The position numbers and the translations under genes were made by a program. A stretch of DNA of 64,000 nucleotides from the NCBI GenBank assembly GCA_943737045.1, contig CALSFV010000209.1:1387501-1451500 (forward strand). The letters run 5' to 3'. Source of the DNA: Parapristionchus giblindavisi. Lineage: Eukaryota > Nematoda > Chromadorea > Rhabditida > Diplogasteridae. Below, piece by piece: positions 20,900-31,372 of the stretch; within the stretch, counting starts at the first letter, position 1, and each line of letters starts with the position of its first letter. The notes beneath the pieces were generated by a model. That model was not told the origin of the DNA. It saw only the letters and a list, made by a program, of their open reading frames with translations, and searched no databases.

Positions 20900-21005
20900 G
20901 AACACGGTAGCATTTCCAGCCTGGAACCCGGTATCACTTCCAGACTGGATCCATGCGGCTGGCCAGGCTGGAAATATACCGGATTCCAGGCTGGAAAAAA
21001 TACCA
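20900..21005 (+). repeat. Short GC-rich repeat (CCAGCCTGGAA)
   Basis: CCAGCCTGGAA, CCAGACTGGA, CCAGGCTGGAA words alternate with ACCCGGTAT/ACCGGATT, several being inverted copies of one another. Confidence 0.6.
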
Positions 21006-21024
21006 GAGTAAGTCTACTTCAAGA

Positions 21025-21680
21025 GGAGAGGTGTATGCACTAATGAATTTCGTCAAATGTAGAAGTAGACCTAAAGTAAACTTCAAATCAGATTTTAAGT
21101 GGACTTTAAGCTTTTAAATAACAGAGGGCGACCGCCTATCATCGAAGAAAAGAACTAGAGGAAGTGGTTTGATTGTGAGATCGGATAAGAATTACTGTAA
21201 TGATTACAGCATTATCATCGTTGTATTTGGTTACTGTAATGTGTCTTAAAGTTATTGTTTTCTTCAATACTTGTTTTGGTATCAGTTGAATAATTCGATA
21301 AATATTATGATTTTGAAGAGTGTGTTATGCGGTTTCATGAACGAGTGGGAAAGAATCCTAGATCAGTGAACCTTCCTTAATATTTTGGAGATATACATAG
21401 AATTCGACTTAGTAAAATAACCACTCCATCAAGGACATTGTCGATTGTTTGTGATAAACAATTGACGATTCATATTTACTTTACTGGACAACTCTCCCAC
21501 ACTAGTAATTCTACAATCAGAGAATAATCAGGAGCAGAGAAATGAGACCTCTTCTTGGAGAGGAAATATTCGCTCCTTATAAAAACAGAAATTTTTCTTC
21601 GATTGATGAGATCTCATGAGATTGATCAGTTTCGAGACTGTACAAAACATTATTTGTTTCTTTCCTAGTCCCTTAATATA
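21025..21680. other. No gene seen
   Basis: AT-rich sequence between the minisatellite region and the large foldback. Nothing recognisable. Confidence 0.5.
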
Positions 21681-21682
21681 TA

Positions 21683-23412
21683 TATGAGAGGAATCGCCAG
21701 AGGTTCGACCACCCCCCGGACATAGAAAATTCGACCCCCTGAAAAATTCAGAATAAGTACTTTGAACGATGCTCTATCAAACTGCGTTTTCCGAATTTGC
21801 ATATCTGCTCTCGTTTTCGAATAGCGGTAGGTCAAAGTTGGCAGGTACGGTTTTTTTGGCTCGAGTGTGCGTCAGAAAAATGATCATAACTCCGTTCAAA
21901 ATAATGATAGACACTTTTTCAAAAAAAGCATCGAAAGAGGAGATCTTGCGCAACATTTACCAGTTGATGACGTCATTTTTCGACCATGCGCCGGTGCTGG
22001 GCGGTCGGTTTTATGAAAAAGTGACGTAACTTTCCTAATCGGAAAAAGTGCACTTTGCTTCTATGCGCGTTTTGTTGCACCCATATGTGTCTAAAAATGA
22101 CCCAAGTTTCAGAGGATTTCCGAATTGGAAAAAAAAAAAGCGTTGATTTTAGTGACGCGACCTCGGCTTATTCCTTTATTTAGTGACGCGACCTCGGCTT
22201 ATTCCTTTATCAAGAAACAGCAAAGAAGCTAAAATGACTCAAAAACATCCGAAAAAACATTACGAGCTCAAAATACCCATATATGACAGTTATATGGAAC
22301 ACAAAATCACCAAGTTCCGAAAAATTTGAAAAAAACCGTATTTTGCTTTTCCACGTGGAAAAAACGTTTCAGTAATGATAATTAGTCTTTATAATATTTC
22401 TTATAATGTTTTTGAACATTTATGTTTTTGGAAGTGAAGGCTTACCTGCTCTTAGAGCCGAGATATCCGCCATCGAGATTACACGCGCGCCCCAACACCG
22501 CGCGACTGCTCATCATCCGCTCTCTCACTCCCACACGCTCTTTCGTGAACAGACAGGGAGAGAAAAAAAGGAGAAGGGAGACTAACATCTGACAACTACA
22601 CGAAATGGAGATGTTAGAAAACTCTGAGTGAACTACGATAAATAAATAAATAAAATAAGCAAAATCATTCGAGACGTCGAGGTAAAGAGGTACCACTCTA
22701 AAAACACCGAGCGGGTTCGAACCCCGGTTCGATCCAAATCTTTTGCTGATTTTTACAGACACAAAAAACGTGTTCCACGGTATTTTTCGTGCTAAGAATG
22801 ATGAAACAAGTTGTTTTGAGTCATTCTGAGCTGGAAAACGTTCATTTTATGGCAACACATCTCTTCTCTCTTCATCTCTTCATTCACGTTCATTTTCTTC
22901 ATCGCGAACGGTCGGTCAGCTCACTCTCTCCCACCGCCCCTTGGAACAGAAGTTCGTGGATCCTTCTCCTAGCAGGAATGACACCCAGGAGAAGTAGTGT
23001 CACAATGAGTGGAACCACAACCATGTTGAAGAATGGAAGTAAGGCAGGTCAACGATCAATCAGGATTGGTACGATGAAAAAAACATCTCTTCTCAAAGGG
23101 TAATAGAGGCGGATGGGCGCGCAAGCGAAATGCTCTTCCCGCACATAAGTATAAAACGCTCGCAAGTAAAACAATTTATGGATCCCCCTAGCACTGCTAG
23201 GAATCTACTATAAATTATTGTTAATCCATCACACACATAATTTGTCTCTGTCTCATTCGATCACTAAACTAAAAACCTTAAAACATCCGTTTGTCATCCA
23301 TTTCTCTTTGTAATATGTTATTTCAATGTTAATTGTTTTCAATTATGACTGATTTCTCTAATAAATGTATCTTATCTAACATTAGTTTTGACATTGTACT
23401 TCATCATTCCTT

Positions 23413-23466
<54 letters not shown>

Positions 23467-24481
23467 CGAGGAAGGTTTGGGGGGCTCACACTCGTTCTTT
23501 GTTGTTCAAATGCAACTCTGTTCGCTCAGAGTTTTCTAACATCTCCATTTCGTGTAGTTGTCAGATGTTAGTCTCCCTTCTCCTTTTTTTTCTCTCCCTG
23601 TCTGTTCACGAAAGAGCGTGTGGGAGTGAGAGAGCGGATGATGAGCAGTCGCGCGGAGTTGGGGCGCGCTCGTGTAATTTCGATGGCGGATATCTCGGCT
23701 CTAAGAGCAGGTAGGCCTTCACTTCCAAAAATATAAATGTTCAAAAACATTATAAGAAATATTATAAAGATTAATTAACATTACTGAAACGTTTTTTCCA
23801 CGTGGAAAAGCAAAATACGGTTTTTTTCAAATTTTTCGGAACTTGGTGATTTTGTGTTCCATATAACTGTCATATATGGGTATTTTGAGCTCGTAATGTT
23901 TTTTCGGATGTTTTTGAGTCATTTTAGCTCCTTTGCTGTTTCTTGATAAAGGAATAAGCCGAGGTCGCGTCACTAAATAAAGGAATAAGCCGAGGTCGCG
24001 TCACTAAAATCAACGCTTTTTTTTTTCCAATTCGGAAATCCTCTGAAACTTGGGTCATTTTTAGACACATATGGGTGCAACAAAACGCGCATAGAAGCAA
24101 AGTGCACTTTTTCCGATTAGGAAAGTTACGTCACTTTTTCATAAAACCGACCGCCCAGCACCGGCGCATGGTCGAAAAATGACGTCATCAACTGGTAAAT
24201 GTTGCGCAAGATCTCCTCTTTCGATGCTTTTTTTGAAAAAGTGTCTATCATTATTTTGAACGGAGTTATGATCATTTTTCTGACGCACACTCGAGCCAAA
24301 AAAACCGTACCTGCCAACTTTGACCTACCGCTATTCGAAAACGAGAGCAGATATGCAAATTCGGAAAACGCAGTTTGATAGAGCATCGTTCAAAGTACTT
24401 ATTCTGAATTTTTCAGGGGGTCGAATTTTCTATGTCCGCGGACCCTCCGAAACGGTCGATTTTCTCGCGATTCCTCTCATA
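21683..24481. mobile_element. 2.8-kb foldback element with nearly identical arms
   Basis: TATGAGAGGAATCGC starts the left arm and its complement ends the right arm, with TA outside both. Arms of about 0.9 kb (about 21715-22640 and 23500-24435) are so similar that an 86-codon open frame at 21769-22029 is repeated without a residue change on the other strand at 24126-24386. Within each arm, GTGACGCGACCTCGGCTTAT occurs twice in tandem. The loop, about 22640-23500, contains CGAGCGGGTTCGAACCCCGG (B-box-like) and a GA microsatellite at 23415-23466. I cannot assign a protein to the open frame; it may be chance. Confidence 0.8.
23415..23472 (+). repeat. GA microsatellite
   Basis: About 25 GA units grading into GAGAGCGAGAGCGAGG, in the loop of the foldback. 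Confidence 0.95.
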
Positions 24482-24499
24482 TAGTGATTTTGCGAAAAT

Positions 24500-24720
24500 C
24501 CAAAAGTGCCTTTCGTAGAACATCAATAACTTCCGTCATACGCAACCAATCAAGGCGTTTTTTTTTCAGATTGTAGCCAGATACCTTGACTAATTTTCGC
24601 TTATTTTTTCACCACCATAACCCCTACCGTAACCGAGTTAGTTCGCGATAACGACGAAAAAAATAATGATCACCTCCCACCGCAGCCCCCGTTAAAGATA
24701 GAGCGACGCGGTTTTCACCA
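24500..24720 (+). repeat. Diverged direct repeat, copy 1
   Basis: GCCTTTCGTAGAACATCAAT ... ACCAATCAAGGCG ... GATTGTAGCCAGA ... CCTACCGTAACCGAGT ... AGATAGAGCGA matches 25300-25500 in the same order and orientation. The copies are about 800 bp apart. Confidence 0.75.
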
Positions 24721-25299
24721 TTGGATTCAGCGTAGTCGAAAGCAGTAAACTGTCGAATCCGATTTTTAAAAAACGTCCTTAAAAAAATTTAAATATTGAT
24801 TAAAGTTGCAACATTTTCAACTTTGCGTTTATCGATTTATTCTTTTGTTTTTCTATTCATTTTTACTAAATCGAATACGGAGAACACGATGCGCACATTC
24901 TCCGATCGCAATTCTATCGATTAACGCCCTAAATTTGCATATCAACATTTCACCACCTCCGTTTTGCGATAAAAAGCGACTATTACTGCTTCTTTTCGCT
25001 TGCATATGACATTTACGAATTTATTATCATTATTCAAAACAAAAATAAGTCACAAGAAGCAAAAACAAGCAAAAGAAACGATTCAGGGCGTAATAATTGT
25101 GACACAGTGAACGTGCGTCGCGTACGCGTTGCGTGTGCTCACTTCAAAGAGATCATTTTAAAGAATGCCAATTCAATCGTGGGGTTTACTGTTAAATTGT
25201 GTTTTCATTGTTCCATTCAGTATTCATATCATCACTATTCCTTCAGGCCATCACTGGTTAGGGCCCTTACTATATAGAGCTTCGTTTTGCCACTTTCCA

Positions 25300-25500
25300 C
25301 AACAGCCTTTCGTAGAATATTAATAACTCACTCCATACACACCCAATCAAGGCGCTCTTTTGTTTAGATTGTAGCCAGAATTCTTGACTACTTTTCGCCA
25401 ATGATCTTACCATATCCTCTACCGTAACCGAGTCAGTTTGCGATAACTGGCTAAAAAAATGAACAGAGAGCACAGCAGCCCCCTATGAAGATAGAGCGAT
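25300..25500 (+). repeat. Diverged direct repeat, copy 2
   Basis: Same word order as copy 1 (GCCTTTCGTAGAATATTAAT, CCAATCAAGGCG, TTGTAGCCAGAA, ACCGTAACCGAGT). It directly precedes the 54-bp satellite. Confidence 0.75.
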
Positions 25501-25502
25501 GC

Positions 25503-28500
25503 TCAGCAAAGTCTCTTTAGTTAAGGTAGTCTTAGCGTTAGTTTCCGCGATACTATATTGATCTACTTAAAGATTTAAGGTAGTCTTAGCGTTAGTTCCC
25601 GTGACACTATATTGATCTACTTAAAGATTTAAGATAGTCTTAGCGTTAGTTCCCGTGATACTATATTGATCTACTTATTCATTCTATTGATTGATTTACC
25701 ATTCACACTTATCGAAGTTTCTTTAGTTAAGATAGTCTTAGCGTTAGTCTCCGTGATACTATATTGATCTAATCAAAGATTTAAGGTAGTCTTAGCGTTA
25801 GTTCCCGTGATACTATATTGATCTACTTAAAGATTTAAGGTAGTCTTATCGTTAGTTCCCGTGACACTATATTGAACTACTTAAAGATTTAAGGTAGTCT
25901 TAGCGTTAGTTCCCGTGACACTATATTGATCTACTTAAAGATTTAAGGTAGTCTTAGCGTTAGTCCCCGTGATACTATATTGTAGTTCATAATAATAACA
26001 ATAATAATAATAATATATTTATCGCATCTTGGAGAAGAGAGAAAAGAAGTGAGAAAAGAGAACAATAAAAATGCATATTAAGACAAGAAGTTGCGACGAT
26101 ATAGTTGCAATAACTGAATTGCAACTTTTACATAATCACTAAATACATAAGGAGAGATCGATGATGCAATAGTTTGATCTATATTGATCTACTTAAACAT
26201 TCTATCTATTGAGTTACCATTCACACTTATCGAAGTTTCTTTAGTTAAGGTAGTCTTAGCGTTAGTTCCCGTGATACTATATTGATCTACTTATTCATTC
26301 TATCGATTGATTTACCATTCACACTTAGCAAAGTTTCTTTAGTTAGGGTAGTCTTAGCGTTAGTCCCCGTGATACTATTTTGATCTACTTAAAGATTTAA
26401 GGTCGTCTTTGCGTTACTTCCCGTGACTCTATATTGATCTACTTAAAGATTTAAAGTAGTCTTAGCGTTAGTTCCCGTGACACTATATTGATCTACTTAA
26501 AGGTTTAAGGTAATCTTAGCGTTAGTTCCCGTGACACTATATTGATCTACTTAAAGATTTAAGGTAGTCTTAGCGTTAGTCCCCGTGATACTATATTGAT
26601 ATACTTAAAGATTTAAGGTAGTCTTAGCGTTAGCTCCCGTGATACTATATTGTAGTTTATAATAATAACAATAATAATAATAATATATTTATCGCATCTT
26701 GGAGAAGTGAGAAAAGAGAACAATGAAAATGCATATTAAGACAAGAAGTTGCGACGATATAGTTGCAATAACTGAATTGCAACTTTTACATAATCACTAA
26801 ATACATAAGGAGAGATCGATGATGCAATAGTTCGATCTATATTGATCTACTTAAACATTCTATCAATTGAGTTACCATTCACACTTATCGAAGTTTCTTT
26901 AGTTAATGTAGTCTTAGCGTTAGTTCCTGTGACACTATATTGGTCTACTTAAAGATTTAAGGTCGTCTTTGCGTTAGTTCCCGTGACTCTATATTGATCT
27001 ACTTAAAGATTTAAGGTAGTCTTAGCGTTAGTTCCCGTGACACTATATTGATCTACTTAAAGATTTAAGGTAGTCTTAGCGTTAGTTCCCGTGACACTAT
27101 ATTGATCTACTCAAAGATTTAAGGTAGTCTTAGCGTTAGTTCCCGTGATACTATATTGATCTACTTATTCATTCTATCGATTGATTTACCATTCACACTT
27201 AGCAAAGTTTCTTTAGTTAGGGTAGTCTTATCGTTAGTCCCCGTGATACTATTTTGATCTACTTAAAGATTTAAGGTCGTCTTTGCGTTACTTCCCGTGA
27301 CTCTATATTGATCTACTTAAAGATTTAAAGTAGTCTTAGCGTTAGTTCCCGTGACACTATATTGATCTACTTAAAGGTTTAAGGTAATCTTAGCGTTAGT
27401 TCCCGTGACACTATATTGATCTACTTAAAGATTTAAGGTAGTCTTAGCGTTAGTCCCCGTGATACTATATTGATATACTTAAAGATTTAAGGTAGTCTTA
27501 GCGTTAGCTCCCGTGATACTATATTGTAGTTTATAATAATAACAATAATAATAATAATATATTTATCGCATCTTGGAGAAGTGAGAAAAGAGAACAATGA
27601 AAATGCATATTAAGACAAGAAGTTGCGACGATATAGTTGCAATATCTGAATTGCAACTTTTACATAATCACTAAATACATAAGGAGAGATCGATGATGCA
27701 ATAGTTCGATCTATATTGATCTACTTAAACATTCTATCAATTGAGTTACCATTCACACTTATCGAAGTTTCTTTAGTTAATGTAGTCTTAGCGTTAGTTC
27801 CTGTGACACTATATTGGTCTACTTAAAGATTTAAGGTCGTCTTTGCGTTAGTTCCCGTGACTCTATATTGATCTACTTAAAGATTTAAGGTAGTCTTAGC
27901 GTTAGTTCCCGTGACACTATATTGATCTACTCAAAGATTTAAGGTAGTCTTAGCGTTAGTTCCCGTGATACTATATTGATCTACTTATTCATTCTATCGA
28001 TTGATTTACCATTCACACTTAGCAAAGTTTCTTTAGTTAAGGTAGTCTTAGCGTTAGTCCCCGTGATACTATTTTGATCTACTTAAAGATTTAAGGTCGT
28101 CTTTGCGTTAGTTCCCGTGACTCTATATTGATCTACTTAAAGATTTAAGGTAGTCTTAGCGTTAGTTCCCGTGATACTATATTGATCTACTTAAAGTTTT
28201 AAGGTAGTCTTAGCGTTAGTTCCCATGACACTATATTGATCTACTTATTCATTCTATCGATTGATTTACCATTCACACTTAGCAAAGTTTCTTTAGTTAA
28301 GGTAGTGATATTATATTGATCTACTTAAAGATTTAAGGTAGTCTTAGCGTTAGTCCACGTGATAGTATATTGATCTACTTAAAGGTTTAAGGTAATCTTA
28401 GCGTTACTTCCCGTGACTCTATATTGATCTACTTAAAGATTTAAAGTAGTCTTAGCGTTAGTTCCCGTGACACTATATTGATCTACTTAAAGGTTTAAGG

Positions 28501-30113
28501 TAATCTTAGCGTTAGTTCCCGTGACACTATATTGATCTACTTAAAGATTTAAGGTAGTCTTAGCGTTAGTCCCCGTGATACTATATTGATATACTTAAAG
28601 ATTTAAGGTAGTCTTAGCGTTAGCTCCCGTGATACTATATTGTAGTTTATAATAATAACAATAATAATAATAATATATTTATCGCATCTTGGAGAAGTGA
28701 GAAAAGAGAACAATGAAAATGCATATTAAGACAAGAAGTTGCGACGATATAGTTGCAATATCTGAATTGCAACTTTTACATAATCACTAAATACATAAGG
28801 AGAGATCGATGATGCAATAGTTCGATCTATATTGATCTACTTAAACATTCTATCAATTGAGTTACCATTCACACTTATCGAAGTTTCTTTAGTTAATGTA
28901 GTCTTAGCGTTAGTTCCTGTGACACTATATTGGTCTACTTAAAGATTTAAGGTCGTCTTTGCGTTAGTTCCCGTGACTCTATATTGATCTACTTAAAGAT
29001 TTAAGGTAGTCTTAGCGTTAGTTCCCGTGACACTATATTGATCTACTCAAAGATTTAAGGTAGTCTTAGCGTTAGTTCCCGTGATACTATATTGATCTAC
29101 TTATTCATTCTATCGATTGATTTACCATTCACACTTAGCAAAGTTTCTTTAGTTAAGGTAGTCTTAGCGTTAGTCCCCGTGATACTATTTTGATCTACTT
29201 AAAGATTTAAGGTCGTCTTTGCGTTAGTTCCCGTGACTCTATATTGATCTACTTAAAGATTTAAGGTAGTCTTAGCGTTAGTTCCCGTGATACTATATTG
29301 ATCTACTTAAAGTTTTAAGGTAGTCTTAGCGTTAGTTCCCATGACACTATATTGATCTACTTATTCATTCTATCGATTGATTTACCATTCACACTTAGCA
29401 AAGTTTCTTTAGTTAAGGTAGTCTTAGCGTTAGTCCCCGTGATACTATTTTGATCTACTTAAAGTTTTAAGGTAGTCTTAGCGTTAGTTCACATGACACT
29501 ATATTGATCTACTTATTCATTCTATCGATTGATTTACCATTCACACTTAGCAAAGTTTCTTTAGTTAAGGTAGTGATATTATATTGATCTACTTAAAGAT
29601 TTAAGGTAGTCTTAGCGTTAGTCCACGTGATAGTATATTGATCTACTTAAAGATTTAAGGTAGTCTTAGCGTTAGTTCCCGTGACACTATATTGATCTAC
29701 TTAAAGATTTAAGGAAGTCTTAGCGTTAGTCCCCGTGATATTATATTGATCTACTTAAAGATTTAAGGTAGTCTTAGCGTTAGCTCCCGTGATACTATAT
29801 TGTAGTTTATAATAATAACAATAATAATAATAATATATTTATCGCATCTTGGAGAAGAGAGAAAAGAAGTGAGAAAAGTAAACAATAAAAATGCATATTA
29901 AGACAAGAAGTTGCAACGATATAGTTGCAATTACTGAATTGCAACTTTTACATAATCACTAAATACATAAGGAGAGATCGATGATACAGTAGCTCGATCT
30001 ATATTGATCTACTTAAACATTCTATCTATTGAGTTACCATTAACACTGTGCAAAGTTCCTTTAGTTAAGGTAGTCTTAGCGTTAGTTCCCATGATACTAT
30101 ATTGATCTACTTA
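25503..30113 (+). repeat. 4.6-kb satellite of 54-bp units with higher-order structure
   Basis: The basic unit is about 54 bp, roughly GATCTACTTAAAGATTTAAG followed by GTAGTCTTAGCGTTAGTTCC and CGTGACACTATATT. Runs of units are punctuated by a longer non-satellite spacer starting ATAATAATAACAATAATAAT and containing TATCGCATCTTGGAGAAG and GAAGTTGCGACGATATAG. The spacer occurs five times (about 25985, 26650, 27530, 28645, 29808). A second spacer, CATTCTATCGATTGATTTAC, also recurs. Blocks about 0.9-1.2 kb apart are nearly identical, so expansion was by higher-order duplication. No protein is encoded. Confidence 0.95.
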
Positions 30114-30149
30114 ACATCTTCCGCAGCCCTTAAACAATTACCATTACCA

Positions 30150-30216
30150 AAAAATTATAGGGGGGTTCGGGGGGTTTCCCCCCGATAGTCGCGCCGAGCT
30201 TGCGAGGCGCGGCTAG
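30150..30216 (+). mobile_element. Helitron-like 3' terminus
   Basis: A GC-rich hairpin CGCGCC (30190-30195) / GGCGCG (30206-30211) is followed after one base by CTAG (30213-30216) and then T. Helitrons end in CTRR preceded by a short GC hairpin and insert between A and T. A run of GGGGTTTCCCCC just upstream also forms a hairpin. I did not identify the 5' TC end; the adjacent satellite could be internal to this Helitron. Confidence 0.5.
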
Positions 30217-30359
30217 TTACTATAATATCTTATTGTTTCCTACTCATCCGATTGCACCATAAATAGCTTCAAAGCGATACATGTATTATAAATATCCTGT
30301 ATTAGTAGTATTATTAGTGAAAATTTTATATTCGAGAAATAAATAGAATTCAAATTAAA

Positions 30360-30480
30360 CGGTGCGATATTCGGTGCGAAATAAAATTGATAACGGTGCA
30401 CGGTGCATTGTGCGGTGCGATATTCCGCACCACAATCGGTGCAACGGTGTAGCGGTGCACGGTGCGAAATGCGAACTGCC
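30360..30480 (-). repeat. Right terminal inverted repeat of the 13.8-kb element
   Basis: It ends ...GGTGCGAAATGCGAACTGCC, the complement of the left end. It holds about ten GGTGC/GCACC words. Confidence 0.85.
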
Positions 30481-30489
30481 AGTTTAAAA

Positions 30490-31372
30490 TAAGATAAAAC
30501 ATCCTTATTTTTTTAGTTCATTCTCATACGATAGGTGTTTGCTTATATGTACGAGAAGCAGCATATGATTAAAACTGTTATTGTATTTTTAAAAGATATA
30601 AAAGCGAGAACAATGGCAAACCTGCAGATCAAAAAATTCAATAGTTACGGTAAGAAACATGAAGAATTGATTTTTTTCTTCTACACTTCATCTTTAGGTT
30701 TTCCTTTCACTTTGCGTGCTCTTAATTAGTTGCTTTTTACGTTAAATTATTGTTGTTTTTCGTTTGTAAACATTATACCAAATAGGAAACGTCGATTCCT
30801 TCACCAGAATACTGTATACCGTTACACTATCAACGTAAATTCGCTACGCTCACTTATGAGTCATGCTGTAGCTGTTGTGAAAAACATTTGTCTCATTTTT
30901 CTCCTCTAATTTCCCCTCTATTCTCGCATTAACCGCCTCAATATTTGCCATTATAATAGCGTAAAATTATAAACTTTCTCTTAAGAGTTTCACTTGTTTA
31001 TTCGTTGTTTAATTATGTTCCGGAAGCTTTCCACACGTGGTCGCGCTTTCATTCGCATCTGGCTCTATTGCTTTTCGTTGTGTGCCCGTCATACTGTAGC
31101 CGCTCTCTCGCTCAACGCACTATCCAGCGCAGCACACTCTCTTTATCGTTTCCAACGAACTCTGTTGTCCTCCTTTTTCCCCGTTCATTCTCGACCTTTC
31201 CCTTAATTCAGCTTTCGTTTATAATCTCGTTTCGCACAATGTGTTTCAGAGGACTTACCAGCCTAATCCACTTGGATTTCCTGTGTTTTCCTCTTCCTCT
31301 TTTCAAATAATGTTCTTATAAACATGTATATTTAATTTAAATAAATAAATAAATCCGTTGTTCAGGGTAACA
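30490..31372. promoter_or_regulatory. Upstream region of the nonaspanin gene
   Basis: No supported exon. TGTTCAG immediately before GGTAACAATG (31365 onward) is a splice acceptor 7 bases upstream of the start codon. It suggests a 5' UTR intron or spliced-leader addition, as is common in nematodes. Confidence 0.45.

Larger units (their letters stand above)
16705..30480. mobile_element. 13.8-kb terminal-inverted-repeat element with 9-bp target duplication
   Basis: The left end GGCAGTTCGCATTTCGCACC and the reverse complement of the right end agree over about the first 30 bases. Weaker similarity continues past 100 bases. Both ends are packed with GCACC/GGTGC words (about a dozen in the first 147 bp on the left), resembling subterminal transposase-binding arrays. 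AGTTTAAAA is duplicated outside. Duplications of 8-10 bp with long termini are typical of Mutator-like elements, so that is the best guess. I see no transposase. The inside is a patchwork of satellites, foldbacks, a Helitron-like end and a decayed gene candidate. It could be a giant non-autonomous element or one enlarged by later insertions. Confidence 0.8.

Noticed and set aside
21769..22029. 86-aa protein-coding gene in the foldback arm
   Set aside because: No similarity known to me, no clear promoter or splice context, and conservation between arms is equally explained by DNA-level identity. Kept only as a finding.
25503..30113. CRISPR-like regular repeats
   Set aside because: Units are contiguous 54-bp tandem repeats without unique spacers, in a eukaryotic genome.
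16705..30480. Polinton/Maverick or virus-derived element
   Set aside because: Those carry several recognisable genes and 6-bp duplications; here the duplication is 9 bp and no such gene is seen.
31005..31310. 101-codon frame upstream of the nonaspanin start
   Set aside because: No similarity. It lies in the probable promoter or 5' UTR, and the true start has a good signal peptide at 31373.
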